A DNA stretch of 64,000 nucleotides from Tubulanus polymorphus (taxonomy: Eukaryota; Nemertea; Palaeonemertea; Tubulaniformes; Tubulanidae): assembly GCF_964204645.1 (NCBI RefSeq), contig NC_134027.1, forward strand, positions 8,296,485-8,360,484, written 5' to 3'. How positions within the stretch are numbered: the stretch's first letter is position 1; every line of letters begins with the position of its first letter. Positions 12,401-22,562 of the stretch are shown one piece after another. Both the position numbers and the translations under genes were made by a program. A model generated the notes under the pieces. The model was given only the letters and a program-made list of their open reading frames with translations. It had not been told where the DNA came from and ran no database searches.

Positions 12401-15400
12401 TGCAATCTCAACGCTAGAGAAAGAACACGACTATAGAGAAGAGCATTTTGATTTTATACAGCAATATATTAGGAAATTTTGTTTAAATTGTATCCTTTGA
12501 AAAAAAATGAAAACACGTTATTATAGTGGTCACGCCTTTGCTTATTTATCAACTGAGCAGATATAGTTTTAGAAAAAATAGGAGTGAACTGAAGTTAGAA
12601 AAGATAACTGTACACAAGATCGATATGATAGCCTTAACTGTTGATTAGATGGTGCATCCCTGTGTTATACGTCGGTGAAAGAAGGCAAGAATATAGACCT
12701 CTTACATAAATATATGCTACATAGAATATACGGATTTCCATTCACGACGTCTGCCCTAGTTGTAGAACGAGATGCTGTTTTCATGTAAATATCTCGGCCT
12801 TTTCTATTCGACTATTCGCATATGTCATCAGTACCAGCATAACAAAACCTATGAATACGAAGTGTTTAAAGTTAAGAAACCATTTCTGTACAAAAAGAAT
12901 TGCTTCTAGATTTACTGTTCAAATTAGGATCAATTTTGAATTAGTCGATGGTTACCTGGTGATAATAATTTCATATTGATTTATATTGTTTGTGTTTATA
13001 GCCCGGCAGGATGGGATAATGAGAAGAAGATTAGCATCTTATACGAGAATATGACTTCAATGAAACCTGATGATCCATTCGAGGATGTGCTGATTAAACC
13101 TCCTACACGCAAGGTATATTCACATCCAGTAGCTTTGTAAATTGGCCATTAATTCTACACAAGTTCTACCACGATGATATCACCAATTTTCTAACCATAT
13201 CTGTGTCAAACTTTCTTAGATTTTGTTGGTGCATGTCGCGCAAAATGCTAAATATGAAAACAACCGATGTTTATATCATGATTTGGTATAGTGTAGTGTC
13301 CGATTAAACGTCATGATCATTATCATTTTGTAGCCTATTCAGAGGGATTTAGAAGTTCTGGCTGAGGATGAACAGACATTCTTAATGAAGCAACAGATGC
13401 AACTGAGTAAAACTCCAGCTCCAGGAGGCACTCCAAGACAGGTATGATATGATATTCGTGTAATCATATTCGTGCTGAATAAGACGTAAAGGATCAATGC
13501 TAATGTAATTCGATGTCATATTGTAGCCATAAGGGCTTTAGCATGAGAGATTATATTTCAGAATGCCCCAGGTGGCAAAGAGGAACAGAGGGTAAGACTG
13601 CTGCTGGTGACAGAGGTGTTGAACTTTTACATACATCCCTTCAACGAAATCCAACCTGTGCTTGTCATTTTCATTTACCCTTATTTACAGTTCAGAGCAT
13701 AAAATGCATCAACTCACTGATTCCTAAGTTCTTAACAAATCAAGGCTGCAATTGTCTTACTCATTGGATCGGGTACAAATGTTGGGACATGTCATTCCTG
13801 CGATAATATGTCCCTTGGCAGGTTGGATTTCAGTATTGCTCAGTACATTGTGGTTTCTTCTCTTGGTAACAATTTCTATGACATACGGTAGTATACGTAT
13901 ATACTTTTCACAGAGTTTTTGGTGTAGGATTTCATTCTCCAGAACAATAAAATGTAATTGGGGTTTTTTTTTGTCAAAGAGGGGAGTTATGAAAGAACCA
14001 CTGAACATACATACTTTTAGGCCACTTCTGACTTCAGTCCCAGTAGGCTCTTGCATTCACTTCTCATCCATCCGTTTGCTTATTTTGATCTCTTGTATTT
14101 TGTTTGTACATGTATTTACCCTAGAAATATCTGCAGCCTGAAAACTGACCAGATGAGATTCAAGATGACTGACTAGTGGCCATTGTTGTTTGCTGTCAGC
14201 ATTTTTAAATTGGGTCGATTGGACAAGTCTTGTGGCTTTTTGTGTCCCCAACGGTCATTTCGGGCTGAGTATTGGTACCTTTAACTAAATTTTTAACCAC
14301 AATAAAGTGCAGAATTGTAACTCGTGGCATGTACTATGGTTATACGAAAATATTGTGAGTTTCAAAGTCATAGGGTCTGTATATGCTCACCATGGGGTGT
14401 TGAATAGCAGGATGTCATGGTATTAACATGCATATTTTGTTACTGCAATCAATTACAATAATTCTAGCTCATGATAAGTTCTATGAGTGGTGAGATTCAA
14501 CTCATTGATTACTGTAATTGTTCTCCAGGGGGCATTGAATAATCAATATTGAAATTGTCAGATTGTTGCGCATTTCACCAAGTGGGCATGGTGTCCTTGG
14601 AATCCTAGTTTGTGTTCACATTTGGAATCTGGTTTACCCTCTGAGAATAATCTTCTCTATGAATGTGTTAATTCACCCATGTTGACTAATACAGTTTTCA
14701 CCACCCACTCTAATAACTACATTCACTCATTTATCATATATATGATTATCACAGTATTTTAGAAAGAAAATTGTGTTTTTTGCACATTGCGTTATGTATT
14801 TATTTTTCAAAGGAAGATTAGTCTTCATTTCATTCATACCTATCCGATTAAGTTTGTGAAGTCTAAATCTAAATTGTCAATGATGAACTATTTTTGTTTT
14901 TGTGTTAAGATGCCAGGTCTGCATCCCGATCTGGAAACTCTGCCCGTTCTATTGGCAAGTACCTTATTAGTGCACACTGCATGTGTAAAAGCTCTTTGTT
15001 ACACCATGGACATATAAACTCTAGTTAATATATGCCCACAGTAACGCACTAACATTTTTTGATGGTCAAACAAAAGGATAAGGGATATGATTATATACAA
15101 CGTTTACTTAAACTTAAATTTAATTTGATTTTGTTTGATAAGATTATGTTAACATCAACTAGGGTACTAAATATCGGTTTTACTATTTGCTATTAAGCTA
15201 AACTGTGTGATGTACTTACCTATATATGATGGGTTTATTAATATCATTGGAGTAGATATTTGGTAATATTTAATCATGTAATCAGTTGATAGTATATCAT
15301 CTTGTGATAGTGAGTGCTAAACAATGTTTATGATTGACCTTCTAAAACTCAACTTGAAGAATGATTAGAACATATTTGTCGGTGATGATATTAACCGTTT

Positions 15401-16223
15401 TTTGGGAGAGTTGGTTTCATGAACAAAGCTTGGTGGTTAAAAATGTTATGATGAAAGCACTTTTATATCTATATCATTAGACACTATTTTAAAGGAACCA
15501 CACTCTATAAGTCGCTTATTGGAAATGGAATATCTTCGGGGCAAGCTAGTACTATTGCTATCACTGTTGTTCCATATCTGGCAATGGTTTTGTTGTTTAT
15601 TTTCTCAGGATTCACCATTACGATCAGCTGGAGGTTCACCAAGAGTTTCTGGGTCACCGGGTACTGGAGCTGGGCTCACTGCATCACCGAAAAAGGTATC
15701 GAAATCACGCTTTTTATGATATTGCATTTTGGTGAATGGAGCCATCATTTTGTGACTCTTTTGTTTCGTTCATCTGTATCAATGTACTATTCACTAAGTT
15801 GCATATCATTTCGTATGTAATTTCAGGCTGATGGTGCGCGCGCAGGAGGTGCAACCAATGAAGGCGTTTTAGCAAACTTCTTCAACAGCTTACTAAGCAA
15901 AAAGACAGGGGCAGGTGGAGCTGCCCCCGGTGCAGGTGGTGTTTCACCTACAATCAAAACAGGTATTCTCATGTTCTTATAGACGGCAATCATTTTATAA
16001 CTACTGAAATATAAACAGTTATAATGATTATTAAACTGATACCAAAATCTATTGTTCATTTTCATAATGTTCTATCTCTTAGATGCTGAATTTTTGAATT
16101 ATGTTTTTCTTTATAGATAAAGCGGCAGTGACTCGCGACGCCGCGGCCGAGTTGGATCGTATGACTCGCGCCAAGAAACCAATCACTCAAATCTCCACAA
16201 CTACGAACGATTCGCAGTCGTGA
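6482..16223 (+). CDS. DYNC1LI: Cytoplasmic dynein 1 light intermediate chain (LIC), complete, 13 exons
   Basis: Exons: 6482-6561, 7348-7421, 7540-7656, 9876-10106, 11793-11980, 12396-12489, 12649-12784, 13002-13113, 13334-13441, 13562-13591, 15609-15695, 15827-15962, 16117-16223 (TGA). They join in frame to 499 residues, against about 492-523 in vertebrates. The N-terminal Ras-like fold shows GEGETLWAEILSEV, a P-loop GDNDSGKTS (about residues 52-60), WILDGD, the [14 protein letters not shown] strand and the [15 protein letters not shown] region. The C-terminal half has the adaptor-binding [16 protein letters not shown] helix and the late AELDRMT helix. LIC links the dynein heavy chain to cargo adaptors. 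Vertebrates have two paralogues (DYNC1LI1/2); this looks like the single invertebrate form. The 30-nt exon at 13562 and the Ser/Pro/Gly-rich linker after it are the least certain, and linker exons may be alternatively spliced. Confidence 0.94.
10478..10640. repeat. Inverted-repeat element (MITE-like) in DYNC1LI intron 4
   Basis: The left end CAGAGATCACAC...GGTCCGAGCCAAGTTTT is mirrored at the right end by AAATTTGGCTCGGACCGTATCGTCTCTG. The arms are about 30-40 bp with an interruption, around a centre of about 80 bp. No coding sequence lies inside. It looks like a small non-autonomous DNA transposon. Confidence 0.6.
11161..11503 (+). repeat. Dispersed repeat family 1, copy A
   Basis: This intronic segment of DYNC1LI is similar along its length to 29010-29292 in the AMFR gene. 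Both begin GGTCC and share TTGATTTGAG, a C-CCAGG/ATATC-like block, AATTAGGCAGT, AAGATAAAC and GAGGAGTCTACTGTAA, and both end GACATGAAAGTGAT. Small indels separate the copies. No coding capacity is apparent. Confidence 0.7.
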
Positions 16224-17568
16224 AGCGCGTACAGCGCTCGTCTAGGTCATCTTTCTCCCCTCAAACCCTCGACTGACACTCTTTACAACTGACAACCGAC
16301 AAACCGCACGCTAGTAAATGAACCATTTCTCACGCAGTACGGAAAGGAATTCAAAGTGCTTAGTTTAAAGTATAAAATTGAATCGGTCCCACGCAAAGGG
16401 GTGATTTTGCGTGGACTGTTGGTTTATTTTCGGCCATGACATTGTCAATCACGGTGTAGATTTTTTTCTTGATCACATGAGGGATGTCGCGGTAAACGTT
16501 CTCTAAAGAGAGAGTTATGATCTCGGTGCTTCCACCTAGTACTATAATCGGAAACAGAAGTTGTTTCTGCTATGAAAATATATCGCGTTAAAGCTATAGA
16601 GCTGAGAATAGTTTTCGAGGTGGTGTGGGTATGTACTAAGTTTCGCATTGATCTGTTGGTACCGGTATATGCTGAGTGGACTTCTATGCTGCTGTTATGA
16701 AAATCCAAACTGTCTAGTAGACTAGCTAATATCATTACGCAAGTTGTGTTTCAAGAATAGAATTCTAAAATTGACTCTCGAACTCCTAGGCAACTGGCAG
16801 GAATTGGCTTCTGTTTCGTAACCATCTAGATATGATTGCTTTATGATTTTTGATCACGAAGTGCGCAAACCAAAGACCTTTGCGCTGTGTCTGTGTACTT
16901 CTCTCCTTATTCAATGTGAAAAACATTATGTATATAAATTTAGTCCATTCAATGGATGTACATGCATGTGCTTCTATAAATAGAGGCAGACAATTGATTT
17001 GTATAATAAATAGTACGTATGATAAACCCACACGTTAATTTCTCGCTGACAATTATGAATCAAATAACATGTAAGTTGGATAAAAAGTGCTTCACCGACC
17101 GAGAGAAAGAATAAAAAATACAATCTGTCTACAGTTACAGCAGTATCGAGGTAGAAATCAAATTAGGCTCCCATAGAAATTGATGTTATTCGGAGAGATA
17201 CTGGTAGTTGTTTCATTAACTGACTGCTGTAACTGCAGACGCCGTGGAAAGAAAAATAGAAAAAAAATTGCCTTGTCTTGAAACCTTTCTGTCGTGATGT
17301 ACTTACTCCAATAAATCATGTATATATACATATATATATTATATATGAAAATTGTTAAGTCAGTGGTCTTATCTCTTTCGGTTGTTATGCTTTGAATTCG
17401 AATTACAATTTTCGAATCGAGCCCTTATTTTTCTGCTGCACTTTGGTGGTCTGATGCCTTTAAAGGATAACGAGTGGTATGTTTTATTTTGAAAAAACGG
17501 ATTTTATATATATAGCTGCGTGTATGTAAGCATTTTTCTCTCGTGTATGGTTTTCATAATGGAGGATC

Positions 17569-17574
17569 AATAAA
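17569..17574 (+). terminator. Candidate polyadenylation signal of DYNC1LI
   Basis: AATAAA in the context GATCAATAAAGC, 1.35 kb after the stop. A second AATAAA lies at 17310-17315 and a third at 20598-20603. Which is used cannot be decided from sequence. Confidence 0.4.
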
Positions 17575-17898
17575 GCTGGTCGATTCTCAGATTTTTCTTC
17601 AAACCGGGTATATTATAAGATATTTTCGTATGTCGGAAAAGTGTCTTGATGAATGGAATAAATGTTGAGCGTGATACATAACAGTGACATGTCATGGCCT
17701 CTTTTTTGTTGGATGAATGAATTTGTTGAATAAGGGAGTACGATACATCCTGTTCATTTACCTTGCACGAGGATGATGGTCATCAAGTTCTAGGCTGGGT
17801 GGTATTTATGCTTGATTAAATTCTAAACATAAGAGTATCCATCATTTAAAACATTCATGGCCTGTCTGAATTCTCCCGCAGAATAGTCTAAAACTTGA

Positions 17899-18034
17899 AC
17901 AGTAAAACGCACTTAATCAGGGTAATTACAGCACCAATTAACTGGTTAAGATAAATCTACATATTCTGGGGTACAAGTGGACGGATTGGATCAAATTCCA
18001 GATTAAACTGTTCTGAATAAGCGGGTTTTACTGT
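17899..18034. repeat. Short terminal-inverted-repeat element
   Basis: The left end ACAGTAAAACGCACTTAATC is mirrored at the right end by CTGAATAAGCGGGTTTTACTGT, giving roughly 22-bp inverted ends around an AT-rich core. It is non-coding and consistent with a MITE in the DYNC1LI 3' flank. Confidence 0.6.
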
Positions 18035-18378
18035 AGAACCGCTTAATGTGAATGGTGCATTTCACTACCGATTAAAAAGTATTGTTTGTGTATTACGTAT
18101 TTTTGGCGCCTGCAAATGTTTCATGAGAAATGTATAGATTTTATTTTTCATCTGCTGTGGTATTATGTACATGAGGCGGAAAGCGTCCATTTTATAAAAA
18201 AGCACAAACTGTTGTCAAGGACTTGATTAACTGAGCTCACTGCATAAAAAGCTGCTTCAACCATTCAGTTATGATATTGAATAATTAGGAAATCAGAAAT
18301 TGACATTTTGACTCGACACACTCTATTTAGCCTGGGTAACTTCACATCCTAGCTAGGCAGCAAGAATTCTAAAATACC

Positions 18379-18489
18379 GGGCCCAGTTTTATAGGCTGGT
18401 ATCAACTTAAACCCCGGGGCTAACTTAATTTGTTTTCAACTGAGTTAGGCCCTGTGTTAAAGTTAATACCAGTCTATAAAACCAGGCCC
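18379..18489. repeat. Inverted-repeat element with 30-bp arms
   Basis: The left arm GGGCCCAGTTTTATAGGCTG (18379 onward) is repeated in inverse at the right arm ending TATAAAACCAGGCCC (18489). The arms extend about 30 bp with a few mismatches, then continue more loosely inward to a loop at about 18430. MITE-like and non-coding. Confidence 0.65.
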
Positions 18490-20956
18490 TGCTGGTTCTC
18501 ATTTCTCGAGGCCTGATTTCTGATTTCCTGTAAAGTTCCATTGATGGTTCGAGCTTGTTTTGCATTGCATTTCATTTCTTGTAATTCACAAACCGCAACT
18601 AAAAATGTATGTGTTGTTAAATCTATGAAAAAAAGTAGTTGTGTGCCTTCTTATTAACAAGTTTCAAAAGGTTTGATGCAGTTTCGCGGATTCTATTTAA
18701 GCTTCACTCCGTGCAGATATATGACCGGGTCCTGAGGTGACACAATGGCGATTGACATTGATTGGCCTTGATCAAATTCGAATTCGATTTGCTTGAAGTT
18801 ATTTAACGCTTGAATCTTGAAAAAGCAGTGCAGTGTATAGTATGATGTTTTCATAGTAAATTATGTCCATGAACTGTGATGATAATCCTTTTTTATATGT
18901 TGGATCTAATGGTGACTAACGTAGATTTTAGAATACTCAAAACTTTTGGGCCATACGTTACAGAATAGAACGCTTAGCTACCTCTTAGGCAAAATTCTGC
19001 AAACTGCTTTCACTCAATTTTAGATAAAGGTTTTCGGTTGAGAATTTTCATTTCATTTTGATCATGACATCAATAAATGAAGCCCGAGCATTTCTGTAAC
19101 TGTGACTCAGAATATTTGTACTTATGTAGTCTGTATATATAATATGCTTTCGTGTGTGCCTGTTATTGTGATACTTGGTCTGTCGCTGCAATGCAGATCT
19201 TTTGGAACTTGTTGATCAGTGCGTCAAAGAAGGGTGGTTTTGGGGTTTTTCTTTTTTCGAAATGGCTACTAAAGGAATACACCCTTTCTATTAAGAATTT
19301 GAAACTTTTTCACTAGTAGTACTTCCTGCATTCATTGTATAAAGCAACGACCACTTCAAGGTTTGCGCTTCATTATTTCAAATACTGGTAAAAACTTTGT
19401 TGTGGTGACAGTTTTGTACTGCTTTTATTTAGAAATCGAAAAAAAAAATGTTGCTACATCATCATAACAATGTAGTGGTAATTATCATGTGTTTTGCGTT
19501 GCTGTATAATACATAGGTCTACATTCGAGGAGCAAGTGAATGAATCAAAATCTTCTAAAGAGAGATGTAGACTGATGTCAATCAGTAATTGTTGGATGCT
19601 CAGAAATAGGTCTAAGTTTGAATCTTTCACTCTTTTCAACTTGAACGTACTGTTGTTTTATGTTGTACTTTTCAAGAATGATTCAGATACTGATTCAGAT
19701 GCTTTAATGGCCTAACCAACTGACTTCATGAGCAACCAAACTTAAGTTGCCAGACACCGAGATGTTCCCAGATGATGGGCTCCGAGATGGGCTCAGGCCA
19801 GCCTGGCCTGATAGGGTTAGATATTTCTTACTGGTAGTGCATCTGATAATTAACTGCCTATCACGAGGCAGGAGCTCCTTGGATCCGCCACTGGACATTT
19901 TGAACTAGTCTTTGTATAAAATTGGGCAGGATTAAGCTTCCTTCTCTACTGCTGATAAGGTATTGACCACAATGGGTATGTCATAACATGTACAAACTTA
20001 CTGTCGATCTACCAGAAAAATGTTTGACAGCCAAATGTACTAGCAAATCTATGGTACCAAGTAGAGATTCCAAAAAATGATGCCCATTTTGGTTAGTAAA
20101 GCTTATTGAAGAATTTTATTGTATGCAAACCTTTGTTAAAATGTTTATTTATAATATGATGTACGAAGTTATCTCAATAATTTTTGTAGGAATTATTTTA
20201 ACAGCTTCCGGTTGATGAGCGCATATAATTCAATCAATTGGTTATTCATTAGTAAAACAATTACGCAATTTTTGGTCAACAATTATACCATTGCTTCTCA
20301 ATTTTAGCGACAATGTTCATTAGTTTTTTGTTGAACCCGAAATATCATCATTATTATAATAATCTTTGACTACTTACTGGTGGTGTTTGCTTGCTTTTTT
20401 CGGGTCTGTGCTACCACTGAACAGGTTAACCATAATTTTGTAGATAGTGAAAAAGTTTATTTATATTCTATATGGACTGCACGTTTGTATGGAACATGTG
20501 TAAAGAAATGACCAAATTATATTATATTATACTAGTTGCTGTCTTGTAAATGTCCTTTCGGGGCTATATTGGAATTAAGGTAAAATTTCATTGCAAAAAT
20601 AAAAAGTTTCGAAAAGCATCCAGAAATTGTTCAGTGTATTTTTCTCCGTTTTTGCGTGATGACTCGCGTGAATTCTTGGATCTGGTTATTTAAGGCGAGA
20701 TGTAAGATTGAGTTAAAGGCATCTAATTATGCGCTTTTGGACTTAATCTTGATAGAAACTATCCCCTAGAAGTTCACACTGATGCAGACCCATATCGCTT
20801 TGTGATAATCTTTCTGTAAAAATTCTCGGCAGGTGCCGGTCCATGCAGTAAGTTTGTTACCTTATAATTAAAGATTTATCCTCTTAAGATTAGCATGGTA
20901 AACATAAGCCCTTGAGGACAAGAATGCAAATGCGTATAATTTTCAAGAACAAATGA

Positions 20957-20962
20957 TTTATT
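20957..20962 (-). terminator. Candidate polyadenylation signal of the 138-residue gene
   Basis: TTTATT on the plus strand reads AATAAA on the minus strand, 186 bp beyond the stop codon of the gene at 21148-21928. Confidence 0.4.
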
Positions 20963-21147
20963 TTTTAGAAAAACAATGTACTGGTAGTGTTTGTTTATGT
21001 CAGATTTTAATCATATTTACAGCTTTTGCACAGGTATGTAGCACACATCAGAAAACACTACTAATCGAATCTTATATACCAGTTACTAATATATACACGA
21101 AATGATCATCAACTGTCTATTATATGAAATGCATGTTTCTTTTCTTT

Positions 21148-21928
21148 TCACAATTGACGGTCAATTTGCTGGTGGACCATGGCAAACTGATGATTGGAGA
21201 CGTTCACTTCAGATTCTGTATTCACGTGCGGCAAGTCGTCATTATGCACATCAACCGAGGTCTCTACCTTCACGATTTGACTCAGCAACAGTTTCATATG
21301 ATTTCGTAACTCTCGAATGTATTCCGTGAAACGAAACAACGTTGTCTCCAAGGCAGCCTTTTTAACGTGTAACTGTAACAGGTGAACAATGTGGCCGCGC
21401 CTCTCAGCTATTACCATTCTACTGCCTAATCTCATTAATTCGGTTCCTGTGAAATAAAATAAGGACATTGATGATACTAAACTGGAAACAGTATTCATAA
21501 AAAAGCTGCAGCTTAATCGTCATAAAGAAGTTACGGTATGGATAAGCCTAAATCCCATTATATGCAGAATTTAAGAAATCTGATGATCTGTAGTGAGAGT
21601 TTGAAACGTTGTGTATTTTGATTTCAATTAACTTCACAATCATTATTCTAATGTAAATTTGAATGAAATACTCATTTTCAAAATACAGCGTAAAGAAGAG
21701 CAACTCAGTCATGGACATATGAACTACAGTTTATACATCCATGGCATTACCATATGTATGTGATATTTGACATAAAAAATTTTTTTTTTGATAATGTCTT
21801 TTTCACTTACCTATTACATTCAGTTGTTCAATTGCTTTATTATGTTTCTCCAATAATTTTCCCAAGAAGAAAACCATTGGTAGATCTACTGCTGAGAGTT
21901 CAGTGTCCTGATACGATGCACTATCCAT
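21148..21928 (-). CDS. Unrecognised 138-residue helical protein, two exons
   Basis: Exons on the minus strand: 21811-21928 (ATG at 21928) and 21148-21446 (TGA). The donor AATAG|GTAAGTG and acceptor TTCACAG|GAACC join the exons in phase at a glycine codon. An in-frame TGA lies 45 bases upstream of the ATG, which supports this start if no further 5' exon exists. The protein begins MDSASYQDTELSAVDLP. It then has FFLGKLLEKHNKAIEQLN and a second helical stretch with ERRGHIVHLLQLHVKKAALE and RELRNHMKLLLSQI, rich in Leu, Lys, Glu and His; this suggests helices, probably coiled coil. A polar Asn/Val/Asp tail follows. No signal peptide or membrane segment is evident. I do not recognise the family; a small complex subunit (kinetochore, meiotic or cytoskeletal) would be a guess. 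It lies tail-ward of GINS3 on the same strand. Confidence 0.68.
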
Positions 21929-22562
21929 ATTTGACGGTCTTTCTATGTTGTATAAGCAGAGATCTATCGGTCAAGTGTCCTGTGGCTATCATCTACACAA
22001 ACTAGATATTCTTCCGATAGTGTACCTTTATTTATGACAGTATTTAGTTATTTAGGCATCAAAACAATTGGCATAAACCACTGCATCATATCTGGTTGGC
22101 TGGTTAATATAAATGAACCACTAATTGATGTTACAAATATCTTGTAAGCACCAAATGTAATGTAGGGGAACAGAGTTTAATTCAAAGAGAAAACAATTCT
22201 AATCAACTCCGTTAATTGCCTGGGTCAGCGAAGGATGAAAGTTTTAGTGCAAGCTCCTCAATCCAGCTAATTCTTCAATTCAAGCAAATATAATAGAACA
22301 ATCATCCTTAGCCATATCATTCATTATATAGATGATGTTATCAAAACCATTAATGAAAAAGACACATCTTAGTTTTACATATATTAAAATAAATATATTT
22401 ATCTCATTTTATACAAAAATTGTACAAATTTGTATGTACATATATACAAGTCGATTGTATTTACACTAGTATATTACAAATTTAAGCACACTAATAAACC
22501 AATATATTATTTTAGAAATATATTATGACTATACAATCAGTGTGTGTGAATAACAAGGAGTT
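21929..22562. other. AT-rich spacer between the 138-residue gene and GINS3
   Basis: Very AT-rich. It holds no exon I can support. It should contain the GINS3 3' UTR and the promoter of the downstream minus-strand gene. A minus-strand AATAAA (TTTATT on plus) is at 22027-22032. Confidence 0.5.

Larger units (their letters stand above)
16224..21147. other. Long DYNC1LI 3' UTR / intergenic stretch
   Basis: About 4.9 kb without a recognisable gene. Plus-strand AATAAA hexamers occur at 17310-17315, 17569-17574 and 20598-20603, so the DYNC1LI transcript could end at any of them. It contains two inverted-repeat elements (17899-18034 and 18379-18489) and a short TA-rich tract near 17318-17347. The last part, from about 20950, probably belongs to the 3' UTR of the minus-strand gene at 21148-21928. 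Confidence 0.6.

Noticed and set aside
14911-14955. Possible extra DYNC1LI exon encoding either [15 protein letters not shown] or, in another frame, [14 protein letters not shown]
   Set aside because: The Arg/Ser frame looks like an LIC linker but does not fit the flanking phases. The in-phase frame looks unlike the family, and the donor would be GC. Left out of the model.
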